64,000 bases of DNA, taken from assembly GCA_026260175.1 (NCBI GenBank), contig JAKCWW010000727.1:441-64440 (forward strand), read 5' to 3'. Positions 36,371 to 47,792 of the stretch are shown piece by piece. Under the pieces are notes generated by a model, which saw nothing but the letters and a program-made list of their open reading frames with translations, did not search any database and had not been told where the DNA came from. Positions within the stretch are counted from its first letter, which is position 1. Each line of letters opens with the position of its first letter. The position numbers and the translations under genes are program-made. Source of the stretch: Reticulitermes lucifugus. Taxonomy: Eukaryota > Arthropoda > Insecta > Blattodea > Rhinotermitidae.

Positions 36371-37595
36371 ACGTGACCATGTATGTGTCAAATTAAGACT
36401 CTCGTGCTTTGGGGCTCAAATACTGGTATTTACTGAAGCCATCAGGAGTCAGTTACTGGTTTCCTTTAATTTTCTTGTCTTCTCAGACGAGTGCTGTAAT
36501 GTCCTGAATATGCTGCGAACGCATTCATCATGATCATTCCCAGTACACCACTGACGTCACCAACCTATTCAATGCCCTACAGCCTATGCGGGTTTAAATC
36601 AATAATTCAAATCTGAAATGAAATTGTCACAAGAAGGTATCTGGAGATCAAATAATATTCAAGAGCCGCAGTCAATTTACTGCGGGCTCATTTAGAGACG
36701 GAGCACAGGCAGACGAATATGCTATGTCATTAGCCCTGCTCATACTGAAATTACAGAGTTGGCAAACAGCAGAAAGTTATGAGCTGACTGTTTGTAAACG
36801 TCAGAATGGTTTGACCCACACAGGTGCATTATCTCTTGTGCCAGTACGAAATATTACTATTTGCTGTAAAACTGCCATGCGAGGACAACGTTTGGCTGCA
36901 GTTGTAACTCAGATTACAAAGATAACGTCATACGTTGCAGGATGCAACATATGAACAAACAAGCACAATGCAGAAATGTTATATTTTGCTTTCTGGCGTA
37001 GAACAACTGTTAACGTTCATATAATTTATTTTAACGGCTGGATGAACAATTTTGCTGCTTCAAAACGCGATTTGCCAACAAGTAAAAATCACATTACATA
37101 GGCTTAAAATACTGCAACAAAATAAATACTACACAAAGTGTTTTGCATGTAAAATTTGATTTGTACTAGAATGAATATAGCTTTAAACTAGGGGCCGACT
37201 GCAGCCAGTGACATATTTTGTTCTTCATGCAATATGAACAAATGTTTCGACACTAAACTTTCTTTGCTTATCTTTACATATTAAATATTTCGAAAGGAAT
37301 ATTGGCGTAAGTAACGAAATTAAATTCCGTTTTCAAAAAAACAATTACAAGCACTAAAAGAGCGACAGGGAATAAAACTGGATGCATGATGCATGATTTG
37401 CTTGTTTTTATAGTGCCAACACTTGCCGAAAGAGGGACAGTAGTGCTACCGCTTGTTCCGTTAGTCTTTATTGCCGTGGCTTGTAGGAAGATTTGTACAA
37501 GGATAAAAATGTTTATAAGACAAAATGCAAATAACTTCAAATCAAGGATTATTGAGAAGAAAAGCATATTTAATTTTTGCTAAAAATGTATGCCT
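36371..37595. other. No gene recognised
   Basis: 36400-36960 is less AT-rich and holds a 76-codon frame (36724-36954, +) without motifs. A small ATGCATGATGCATGAT run lies at 37382-37397. Confidence 0.4.
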
Positions 37596-37597
37596 AG

Positions 37598-37892
37598 ATT
37601 ATTATTATTATTTTTTTTATTATTATCTGAACTCGACGCTTTACGAGTAGTTCGGTCACTGCGACATTTTTAATTCAAGTCATCTATGTTCTGTCAGGGT
37701 ATTGGATTTCTGCCCCAGTACTTGTTTTGTATTGTTTTACTGCATATTTGTTCTTTTCTTTAGTGTTTTGTCTTGTGTATTTGTACTGTTTTGTGTTTTA
37801 TTTGTGCTTTTGTGCGGGCTTTATATTTGGAATTTGTGCTGTTAAGTCTGCAATTTAATAAATAACCATTGAGTTGAATTGAATTGAATTAT
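37598..37892 (+). mobile_element. Probable 5'-truncated LINE 3' end
   Basis: (ATT)n tract (37598-37626), then a T/G-rich UTR-like stretch, an AATAAA at 37857-37862, and a terminal (GAATT)n tail at 37873-37892. Short tandem tails of this kind are typical of several non-LTR clades. No ORF2 sequence is present, so the clade cannot be named. Confidence 0.45.
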
Positions 37893-37894
37893 TA

Positions 37895-39905
37895 CACTAA
37901 GCGTCTGGTGGTAGGATTCTTAAAAAAATGCCTGTTTCTTTTTAACAAAGCATTTCACTGTTTCATTTAGTATATAATATTGCTAAGATTAGAAACGTCA
38001 TGAATTTTATCAACACAGTGCACCTTGGAAAGTGTGTGTATGCAGGTGGAAATAGATGTGCATGTACTATGCATCATAAACAGGCACACGGCTTAGGAAC
38101 ATTTAAATAAAAACGTCAGTATTGAAAGTGGTTATTTAGTGAAATTGGACCTTTATTTCTTTCTCAGTCTCAATATCCTTAATACTACATAGTAGCCATA
38201 ATACTAATCAGTATTGCAAACTGTTTAACAAATATTATTTTAAAAACAAGCACTATTTCCTCCAGTTCTTACATAATTCTCTTGCCTTACAGGTTGGTTA
38301 ATACTCCAGAAATATATTACATTATAGTATCTGTGAATCTTCGGCTTCCCAATTTCACATTACTCCGTCCATCTAAGACACAACTAGATCATTGGTTGCT
38401 AGAATTATTTGTATCTTCCTCCAGCAACTACTCACAGAATATCTTTACCATTACTTACTTTATCATTTTATTCCTATCGATGCAATTCCCTCTCTTTCTC
38501 TACTCAACGTCCGCCCTCCAACATTTCTTACTACGAGATTTTCTTTAGCCTCTCTACTAGCATCTACATGATCTGCCAAATCCAATAAAGTGCTGAGGTT
38601 CCGGTCGCATCCTCTGTGTACGTCACTTGTAATAACTTAGAGCCATCTATTGTTCCAGCCCATAGTGATATCTTGATTTAAATCAATATTTATTTTTCAT
38701 CTCTTCTTTTCCTTCTTGCTTTATGGATCCTCTCTTACCGAACAAACCGACCTCAAGATAAAAAATAAAAATAATCCATCGAATAGAAAAATAAACCTTT
38801 GAATAAATTTAACCTCCTTCTCTTACAAGCTGGCGTAGACAAATTTTACTCAACCTTCCTATCGTTACGAAAATGGTTGGCGATTTTCTATCTCTGACTG
38901 CAAAGCATGCTTCTGTTTAATCACCAGCTGCACGGAACACGAATATTACAAAACGTTTCCATTATCAGCAGTCTTCCTTATTAGTTCATGTACATTTTAA
39001 AAGCATCAATGTTAAACACTTTCTTGTCAGATAAAGTGTAAGAAACTACTCAACAGAAAACTATTTATCTTTCTCACGCATTGCTCTACAAGATAACGCA
39101 GGTAGGACTGGCAGGATAATTAAAACATACATCAACTCTACTCGTAAAAATAGCGAAAATAGTAACAGTGTTTACATAGAATTACTTCAAAATATTTCAC
39201 ATAAGATGAACTGCAGTTACAAAAATTTTTAAAATTTATATAAGGCACTTGATAAATTCCCAGCACCTACAGAAAACCGAATCGTAATGACGAATTAACA
39301 ACAACTGTAGGTGAACGTAGCAGCTGGCCCTTAAATTCGACCGTTATGAATGCATAGAAATGTGAACATAAGAGTAGAAGAGCTATATTAGTTTAAATAA
39401 GCGGGAAGATGTAACACATAGTTCACTGGTCAAGCATAGATATTTGACGTAATTCTTCGAAATAATTAAAAATTTACATAAATAAATAAGAAAAGAGTGT
39501 ACTCTGTGATGTATGAGTGATTCACAAAATTACCACAGACATTTTGCGAAGTTTATTTGACTTAAAATAATGGGAATAATGTACTACAAATTATTGAAAA
39601 ATTCACAGGTGGGGTTTTATTAAACGCTGTGTAAGATTTCTGGAACAAATTTATGGCCCTATGCAAAATGGTTCACTAACTTATAAAAATCAAAATTTTC
39701 CGACACATTTTAGCAGAGTTCTCGGTAATTAATTTTAGTGAAATATGTCAAAGGGTTTAAACAGTGAAGCGTTGCGTAAGCTAGTCTTTACTTCAGACGA
39801 AAACTGGAATAACAACATATTTAACAAAAGTCCATCACATTGGTTTCCAACTAAATCCGAAATCTGTAGTAAATGTGTATACTTTGGGCAATGTACGTAT
39901 AACAA
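37895..39905. other. No gene; weak motif at 38.95 kb
   Basis: AT-rich. 38955-38975 read on minus gives ctgataatggaaacgttttg, reminiscent of the ribozyme family with stem II deleted; too short to call. An 88-codon frame at 38282-38548 (+) is hydrophobic by composition only. Confidence 0.4.
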
Positions 39906-39908
39906 ACA

Positions 39909-40232
39909 GTGTGGCGCCTTCGCGTAATTTTATACCTCCTCGGATAAACGAACCCGATAGAATCCCAATCGAAGACAGCGCTATTATGGCGATTTAGTAT
40001 CACTGGCAACATTAAAAGGATCAGGTCTTCCTGTAATGTTCCCTCTATCTTTCCCCGATTTGAACCAAACTGGATTTTATTACTTGATTTTCATAAATTT
40101 ACCAATGTCAAATTTCAAGGAATTCCGTCCAGTGGGAGCCGAGCTATAACTGCTGTTATTCGGACAGAAGGACAGACAGACGGGCGAAGGATATGAGAAA
40201 GCTAATAGGCGCTTTTCGCGACTATGCACCCT
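39909..40232 (+). repeat. Dispersed (GACA)n-ended repeat, long copy
   Basis: Aligns by eye with 45146-45465 from gtggcg..cg..taatt..acctcctcggata through ccgattt.aa.caaa.t.ggatttt, caaatttcaaggaattccgt, ccagtgggagccgag, a GACAGACGG tract, and gctaataggcgcttttcgcgactatg. About 320 bp; neither copy has coding capacity. Family unknown to me; probably a nonautonomous retro- or DNA element. Confidence 0.6.
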
Positions 40233-40234
40233 CC

Positions 40235-42535
40235 TGTGTACTATGTAATTTATGATTTAGGCACTTTATGTATAATTTACGTATGTGTATGAATGTCAGT
40301 CTTCCGAAAGTCAGCGAGGGTTATTATGATAAAGAAGTACTCAATTTATGATAATTCATTATAGATCAGTCTAAATAAAAATGGCAATCTCACGACGGCA
40401 CGTAGAGCATGTACATACGTTTTCTAGTGACACTAGACCACAGACGTGAATACAAACGGACATGCACGACCTCTAAATGCGACTTTCTTGTTTTGAGAAG
40501 AACGTATGGTGAATTAAAAATACACAAGTAACCTTTAAAATAAAGTACCGGTAAAATTTATGGTTACAAATACGTGCAAGCTAATTGTTTAAATACCTCT
40601 TTAATTCCGTGACGTTGCTTGTTTAATTAAGAGTGGCTGTTTTGCGTCAATGATAATGTAATTAAAATTTGCTTTCATTCCCAATCTGCAGTAGTCTTAC
40701 TATATTTGCACCTCTTGAAGTCCAGAAAAAAAGTTTTGTGCAATTCATTCGAATTTCTCCTAGAGTGTGTAACTCCAAAACTTCTGATATGTAGTTCTTA
40801 GGTATCTTGAAAATCCAGTTACATTACGAGAGTGTACCATCTTCAGATATTACAGAATGTTGCGTCAATTACAATATAAAATCTATGAATATGAGTTTGG
40901 AATAATGAAGAAGGACTTCAATGTGTGTTACGTTAATATCTCAGCACTAAATCTGGGTAAGAGGCAAAAGGGAAGTAATAAGCTTCAAATATCTACTCTT
41001 CGGACAGAATTCGAATCAGACCCGTACAAAATGCAAGGCATCAACCTTACAGTTGGGGTAAAGTACTCGTTTTGATTTTGCTTCTCTGTCAGAAAACGTG
41101 ATTTATATATTTCAACAAAAACCCAGCCCTCTCTCATAAAATCTGTATCATACCCGATGATCCACGAAACACAGTATGATTTATAAATGTTTATTCTTTT
41201 CCTCCACAATAATATGAACCTACCATATGCGGCTGTTTTCAAAATGTTAGTAAATATTCTAGTTGAATAGAAGCAGAGAATCTACTGGAAGAGAAACTCT
41301 GCTACGGGATTCATTTAAGATGTACAACACTTAATACAGACGTGCACTTCTGCTGTAAAATTTACAATTATATAAAGAGTGATCGAAATGAGAGGCCCCT
41401 TCACCTCCTGCATATCAGTAGTATGCATATTCAGATACAAAACTCACCCAACATAAACAGCGTACGCATAGAAGCACTGGTGGCAATATCTCTAACAATA
41501 ACGTCAGAAAGGAACCACGAATAAAATGAACAACAAATATTAAATATATTATAATCTGAATAATAAATGACAGTAACCAATACTCACCGTTTGTCTGCGG
41601 AATACACACACACACACATGGCACGAGCATGAGAATGAAAATGCCCCACATGACAACGTAATACACGCGCTTGATAAACACAAAATAGAAGACTTTTCAT
41701 CTTGCTGCTGGAAACTCGAGAAGAACACAGAACCACAGATTAAACTAAACACCGTAAACACGCCCAAGGACCTCAGTATACGAACGTGCTCAAGCCAAAA
41801 ATAATTTAGAATTTCAATTCAGAAACAAGATTCCTAAACAATTACCTAGTCAAGCTTCGAACACGGAGTGATTACCTAAGGTATTAAGAAGAAGGGTAGG
41901 TTAGGTAGGGGAAGGTAAAGGAAAAGTGGGAGAGGGTTTCATGCTTAAGAGGGCAGCTGGCCGAAAGCCAAATCACAGGGTGTAGAAAAATAAATCTTAT
42001 CAAAAGTAGTTCAAAATGGCTCTCCTTAATACCACACTTAGCAGTCTATGTCTGTATGGAAGAGGACATACATTTAAAACCAAACACAATAAACGTTGTA
42101 GATTATATCTGATGGTGGAAACTCTAAAAGTTCTTGTTTTTAAACAGTGAATCTTCTAATGCTCAGTGGTTATTATAGGCACAGCCGGGTATAACATAAG
42201 CAATTCTACGTTCTGCCCACACATTATATTCCCGGGCTCCTTTTGGATCTCCAACTGACAGAGTGTGTTTACTGTGCGGTACGAACTGAATCTTTAAACA
42301 TAATTAAGGTTAGTTTTTCGTGTATGAAGATTTAGCAGTTTGACATAAAATATATGCTTCAGTATAATATACATTCACGTTAAAAATGCCATGAATAATA
42401 CATTTATTTTATACAGCATTTAAAGCTTCAGAAAATATTCTGTGTATGGTAATATAATACAGATCTTTCAAGATGCATGATTGTATGATGTTACGTTTAA
42501 TTTGTCACCCTTATAAACAAAAATCGATATAAGAC
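40235..42535. other. No gene; small simple repeats
   Basis: (AC)n at 41606-41619 and a purine-rich tract (gaagaagggtaggttaggta..) at 41889-41938. The latter contains TTAGG only once or twice, so it is not telomeric repeat. Confidence 0.45.
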
Positions 42536-42539
42536 AAGT

Positions 42540-42806
42540 AACATTGATAAATTGGGGCCGGGATAGCTCAGTCGGTATAGCGACTCGCTACGGGCTGGAC
42601 GGTCCGGGGATCGANNNNNNNNNNNNNNNNNNNNNNNNNNNNNNNNNNNNNNNNNNNNNNNNNNNNNNNNNNNNNNNNNNNNNNNNNNNNNNNNNNNNNN
42701 NNNNNNNNNNNNNNNNNNNNNNNNNNNNAAGAATGAGTAGATCTATACCTCTACTCCCCCTTTGGGCCTTCATGGCCTGTTATAGGGAAAAAAACATTGA
42801 TAAATT
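42540..42806 (+). mobile_element. tRNA-derived SINE, family 2, with perfect 14-bp target-site duplication
   Basis: Head ggggccgggatagctcagtcgg (42554 onwards) has a perfect A box TAGCTCAGTCGG (42564-42575). 114 Ns (42615-42728) replace the B box and most of the body. The end reads tgggccttcatggcctgttatagggaaa. aacattgataaatt flanks it at 42540-42553 and 42793-42806. The duplication is intact, so the insertion is recent. Confidence 0.9.
42615..42728. other. 114-N assembly gap
   Basis: Lies within SINE family 2; collapse or ambiguity in a multicopy repeat is the simplest explanation. Confidence 0.9.
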
Positions 42807-43740
42807 AATTAATATAGATATGAAAGATTTTGAAGATTTGCGGCGAACAAATTCAGCAAATTGCTCTCACACTACCAGCCGCCTCAAAGTTAGATATTAG
42901 GCATATCGAATTCTGAGTTTCATTACCGTGCTCACAAAAGCCCATCATTTGTGCCTATCTGAGCTATAATAATCCAGTCCACACTACCCCATCCCACCAC
43001 TCCAAAGTCCATGTTACTATTATCCTCACCTCCACGTTTAGGTCTTTCAAGTTGCCTCTTTCCTTCATGTATACCAAAAGCTCTAAGTATATCGCATCTT
43101 CCCTATACGTTTCACGTGCCTTGCCAAACTTATATAATGTCGACTGAATACAGGATCCATTCTGCCGCCACTTACACTGTATTCAAACTACGTTTTCCTT
43201 CTGCCATCCTGCATATGATAATAAACATTTCACTTCGACATTTAAAATAACATTACATTATGTACAACTCTTACTGCGGAATGCAAATACTTTTCGAAGT
43301 CAGGAAGCGCTATTTCGTCAAAGAAGAAATATATCCAAATATAAAAAGCAAAATCTAATTCCCTACCCCTTATGTGAAAATGTGAAAGGCCCATACACCG
43401 GGTGTTCTGCATAATGTGTGCCAAACTTTAAGATGTTTAATGTAAGTCATTATGTGTAAAAAATTCTACATTACCCCGATTATCAACGATTAAATTACTA
43501 CGAACATTTTAATGTTTCAATATACTCTACGATTCCGTACTGTATCAGTCCTTATGAACCACTACTATGATTATTGCCACGCCTGCAAAAATTACGCCAT
43601 CGCACAACCCGCCTATACTTGTGCGATATTAGTAAACATGACATTGCACTTCATGAAGTAATATTTCTTCTCTGAACAAAGTTCAAAGAAAAAAGCTACA
43701 TCACTAAGTCGTATACCACCGGCAGAGCCCTACAAAGTTG
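42807..43740. other. No gene; possible transposon 5' flank
   Basis: 43395-43420 (tacaccgggtgttctgcataat) resembles terminal sequence of mariner/Tc1-type elements and may be the 5' end of the relic to the right, but no matching 3' terminus was found. Confidence 0.35.
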
Positions 43741-43744
43741 AACC

Positions 43745-44272
43745 TGCATTTCAGCCAACAGTGTGTCAGCCAATCTAAATATTACCATGGAAACCACTCT
43801 CAGCAGAGATTTGCAGTAAATAGTTTGTGCGGTATCCCTGGCAATTAACTGATTTGGAACATTTATCTCTGAGACCCCTATGACAACAATTTATTACCGG
43901 AATTTCTGACAGAAATCACTCCTACGCTTGCTACAAGACATTCCTCTACAGACAGGTTAAGCAGTGGGTTGCAACACAATGATACACGATCTTACTTCGA
44001 CCAACAAGTACGAGAACACCATAAACGCCATTATCATAATTGCTGGATTCGTCGTTTTGGCCTCCAGACCTGGCGTGAGAGGTCACCAGATTACTCATCC
44101 CTCGACTACTTCTTGTGGGGGCACACGAAGGATATTTCCTACCAGCAAGATGGCAGGCGAGAGAAGAACTATTGCATCATAAGGGGATATTACGAAATGA
44201 TCAGCAAAGCAACAAATTCTCCTTTTGAAGTGTCAGAATTATGGATACAGAAGGGTGGAATTCATTTTTAAA
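43745..44272 (+). pseudogene. Transposase relic, central and C-terminal part (mariner/Tc1-type)
   Basis: With several frameshifts and stops the plus strand reads QQRFAVNSLCGIPGN (near 43800-43855), GTFI.ETPMTTIYYRNF (43857-43910), LLQDIPLQT, QHNDTRSYFDQQVREHHKR (from 43972) and LQTWRERSPDYSSLDYFLWG (44062-44121). These correspond in order to NHQHRFSVNVWCGI, GP.F...LT..YL.FL, L.D.PLQTR, QHDGAPAHFS..VREHL and WPPRSPDLSPLDYFLWG of this transposase family. The second catalytic block is altered (QHND for QHDG). The C-terminus runs to about 44270. Dead. Confidence 0.75.
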
Positions 44273-44318
44273 AGTAATCAGTCTAACGTACCTCAAGGTT
44301 GACAATATTGAACACTAA

Positions 44319-44462
44319 GGTAAAGGTAAAGGTAAAGGTAAAGCAATCCCATTACAGGCCTTGGCAGGCCCTTAGGGCTCCAGGAGGTCGAGNNTCCCAG
44401 GTTTTTAGACAATCGGCACATGAAGGTGGCAAGGTTGTCAGCCCTACGCACCGGCCGCCTAA
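44319..44462 (-). mobile_element. SINE/LINE-like element with (GGTAAA)n end, family 5
   Basis: (GGTAAA)4 at 44319-44344, then caatcccattacaggccttggcaggcccttagggctccaggaggtcg.., ..ggcacatgaaggtggcaaggttgtcagccctacgcaccggccgcc. The hexamer run is most simply a 3' tail read in antisense. Arthropod SINEs beginning (GGTAAA)n with 'aggcccttagggc' are known to me by memory. A 2-N gap (44393-44394) interrupts it. Confidence 0.6.
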
Positions 44463-44551
44463 AGTAACTAAATTTAACGCTTTCTTTTGTTGCGTTATCT
44501 GACAATTTTATGTTGTACGTACAGTAGGGCAAAGATTTAATTTCTGTCTTT

Positions 44552-44803
44552 GTTTTGTGGTGTTATCAAGGGCTTACCTTAAGTTTTGTGGTGTTATCGA
44601 GCGCGTACCTTAAGTTTGTGGTGTTATCGAGCGCGTACCTTACGTTTTGTGGTGTTATCGAGCGCGTACCTTAAGTTTTGTGGTGGTATCGAGCGCGTAC
44701 CTTACGTTTTGTGGCATCGAGCGCGTACCTTAAGTTTTGTGGTGTTATCGAGCGCGTACCTTACGTTTTGTGGTTTTATCGAGCGCGTACCTTACGTTTC
44801 AAC
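44552..44803. repeat. 31-bp satellite-like tandem array, 8 copies
   Basis: Unit gttttgtggtgttatcgagc-gcgtaccttac (31 bp). The first copy is most diverged (caagggctt), the sixth is short by three to four bases (tggcatcgag), others differ at one or two sites, alternating ttaag and ttacg at the junction. The unit has no stop on the plus strand in any frame, and 31 is not a multiple of 3, so a spurious frame (44586-44834) passes through. Confidence 0.95.
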
Positions 44804-44814
44804 ACTTGAAATTT

Positions 44815-45145
44815 TTAAAGAGCATTTTATGTGAAGACCTATTCGCATTTGTGAGAGCATTTATGTTCCCATTTCAAAAGTGAACATGCACTTTCCCCTC
44901 CACTATCTGCGCGAATGTGCAAATTCTAACACCCTTTACTTTAGCTCTGTTACTACGATACGGATAAACGACAATCAGCTTGGAACGCAAAATTAGTAGA
45001 GGGAATGCTAGGTGTGTATCTCATAACGTTCGTAATGTCACGAACTAGGATCTTTAATATGTAATGATCGTTAGAACTTTACATATCTTAGCAACTCCAG
45101 GCATAATTTCCAACAAGAGAGGCAGTGTGCGTAGGACGTAACATC
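44815..45145. other. No gene recognised
   Basis: Short stretch between the tandem array and the dispersed repeat; nothing identified. Confidence 0.5.
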
Positions 45146-45465
45146 GTGGCGCGTTCACATAATTATTTGTATCTCCTCGGCTATCGTAAGTGCGTAATAA
45201 CATTTCAGTTTAAGAAAGAGTTTTCATAGGGGTTTAATAACGCCGGGAGGAATAAAACCCACATAGGTCTTCATGTGAGAGTCCGATATTTTGCCCGATT
45301 TTAAACAAATTTGGATTTTCTCGACTGGTTTATACAAAACCCACCACCATCAAATTTCAGGAAAATCTGTCCAGCGGGAGCCACGCTGATACAACAAGAG
45401 GGATTGAAGAACAGACAGACGAATGGAAATAACGAAGATAATAGGCTCTTTATTGCGACTATGTA
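45146..45465 (+). repeat. Dispersed (GACA)n-ended repeat, long copy
   Basis: See the copy at 39909-40232. Here the core reads caaatttcaggaaaatctgt, ccagcgggagccacgc, followed by a short acagacagacgaatgg tract and ataataggctctttattgcgactatg. Both copies share about 100 bp of 5' sequence (gtggcgcgtt.., tctcctcggcta) not seen in the 62.6-kb copy. Confidence 0.6.
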
Positions 45466-45469
45466 AACA

Positions 45470-47785
45470 CTACTAAAGTTCGTTTGCAATAAATATTTTC
45501 GTATGTATAAGTGCTTCGTAGATTTATGTTGTCTGGGACATTAATGCTAAGTGCAATAAAATAGCATAGAAGCGTATTCCATATCTTCGTTTATTCTAAA
45601 ACCATTTATCAGTTTATCTGTTACACATGTTATGAAATAGTAAATGGTAAGAGAATGTGCTTAAGGCTGGATAGAACAAATATGAGTTTTTAGAAATTTT
45701 TTCGAAAACACATTACTTTCCGGAATTTCACACCTTTGTACTAACCGAAACTGAAATCAACTTTAAACAAACATTCGTTTCCATATAAAACATCATACAA
45801 AGTAACAGTGCCGACTGCAAGAACGACACATTAGTACTAGGTTACGTTGATCAGTGTTCCCCAATTTATCTGTTCAGAGAACTTGCTTTGGAAGAGGCTA
45901 CGGAACTGTCGTAAGACAAGACTACAGAATAAATGAATGAATTTAGGTGATCAATTCATCATCTCCAAAAAGTGTTTTCCGAGGGAGAAAGACGTGCGAA
46001 CCTCAGCAAACCTGCCGCTTTCATGTTCCATTGTTAATAAAAATTGGGGTTCTACCTCCGAGCCTCAAATCCATCGTAACAGTCTCCATCTGCTGCCTTG
46101 TATGTAGGTACTGGAAATAATAAATTAAATAAAACTGCAATAACAGAAGCACCTGTATTCACCAGCTGATAATACCTGCTGTTCTTAACACAGCGCATAC
46201 ACGTGTATTTCAGAAAACGTTGAGCCCATAGCTACACTGTGAGTTTATATGAACGATGCTTAACCCTTTTTCGTCTCTCTTGCCAGAGGTAGGCCTCGAA
46301 GCAACTACAGCTCAGCAGAGCAAGTGAAGAGTGTAGAGCCGTTGGGGGAGAGGAGCAAGAGAAGAAGAAAAATAAATTGACGCTGGAAGTTCAATTCTGT
46401 CAGGATCTGCACACACTGTAGGCTTGTGACAGCATATCCTACTACAAGTAAGGCCGCTTGAAACCTGCGAGTGATGCTCTCTTTCAGGAAAGGATTACGA
46501 AAAACCATATTTTCCAACTTAAGTACCTCATCGTCGTCATTCGCTGTTCTGCTCTTCGAACTGCATCGCCACATGGTCGCAGGTGGCAACAAAGAAATGT
46601 TATAGGCCTGCGTAGAGGGCGTAATATTTTGGCATCTTAACCGAAAATTCTGCAAAGCTCATCTGCTGGTTGTTATTCTATACCTACATTAATGACGCCG
46701 TCTTTAACTCACGCTTTACAGCGTGAGATTACTGGATGGCAGTGAAGAATAAATTTGAAAAATGTGAGGAAGGAAGCAGTCGTGGCCTAATATAATGGAC
46801 AATCCTGCTATTTGAATGGAAGGACTGTGCAGAACTAAGAAAATCCTCAGTCCGTACACCGGTTATGTGAGGAAGAGTCACCTCACGAACTTAACGCAGA
46901 AGCGGTAGATTTTGCGCCGACTTTTTCTCCTTAATTATTGGTGCTCTTCGTTACTTTGTTTCAATGTTCCAAACAATTTGTAATGTACATATAGTGTTCA
47001 TGTATGTTAAAAAGAACTCACTGAGAAAATGACTGGTTTGGATGTTAAATATCCATCTCAATACAGCATTATGTAACTTACTGTAAAACGAAATATATAA
47101 GTACGTAAAACCTTTTACAGTCTATGCATTACCGACGACTTTTCACAATTGTTTAGAGTCCCTCACTCTCTTCCCATCATAATTGTAACAAAGTTACCAG
47201 GATAATAAACATACGTAACAAGAGAATATCAAGTGTTTCCTACTACCCTTGTTGTTTTCATAACTGCTAAAACTTCTACTTGCTGACAGTCCTTCTTAAA
47301 GACATAACAGGAATATGCAATGATTTATATAATTAATAGAAACGGCCCCATCATATGAAGGGTTTAACATAATATTCACACGTTATACAACCTCATCTAT
47401 TATCAAGAGTTTCCTCTTTACTGAACTGTTAAATTATTATTTCCTTTAAAATATAGCCGAAGCAGCCAAAGGAAAATTTAGACACAAAATATGAAAGAAA
47501 AAGCCATTAATTTCTGTTTTTTAGTCACTCAAGCCTTAACATTTTCATGATTCCTACGTCCTGTAAGGGCAACATAAAGTTGATACACATATATCCTTAG
47601 TAATTATTAGGATAACTAAAACAAATGTTTGTTCATTAACACTTCGTGGAATTAAGTAATAAAGTAAACTGGCTTTCAAATTTCCAAACTTCGAGATGGG
47701 CGATAAATTCCGACACTTTATACCCGTAGATCGACGATCATAATCGATAGTCCATAATAATAATTTGTAAAAGAAAAAAATCTTG
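45470..47785. other. No gene recognised
   Basis: A 116-codon frame at 46305-46655 (-), the longest outside known repeats, ends in a hydrophobic segment followed by ..SPNGSTLFTCSAEL. No homologue or splice context recognised; it overlaps an open frame on the opposite strand. Confidence 0.4.
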
Positions 47786-47792
47786 CGGTTAC

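Noticed and set aside
41889-41938. TTAGG-like telomeric repeats
   Set aside because: Only one or two TTAGG units in a purine-rich tract; not an array.
42554-42792. Functional tRNA gene at the perfect A box
   Set aside because: The sequence continues into a SINE end with a target-site duplication; the tRNA body is not a complete cloverleaf and is partly hidden by Ns.
44586-44834. 82-codon frame with repeating WCYRARTL / VVLSSAYL / IERVPYV segments
   Set aside because: Produced by a 31-bp tandem unit lacking stops in all three plus frames; the segments are the three frames of one unit.
46305-46655. 116-codon open frame on the minus strand
   Set aside because: Longest frame outside repeats and gaps, but no domain, no splice context, an open frame on the opposite strand, and a length expected by chance in 64 kb.
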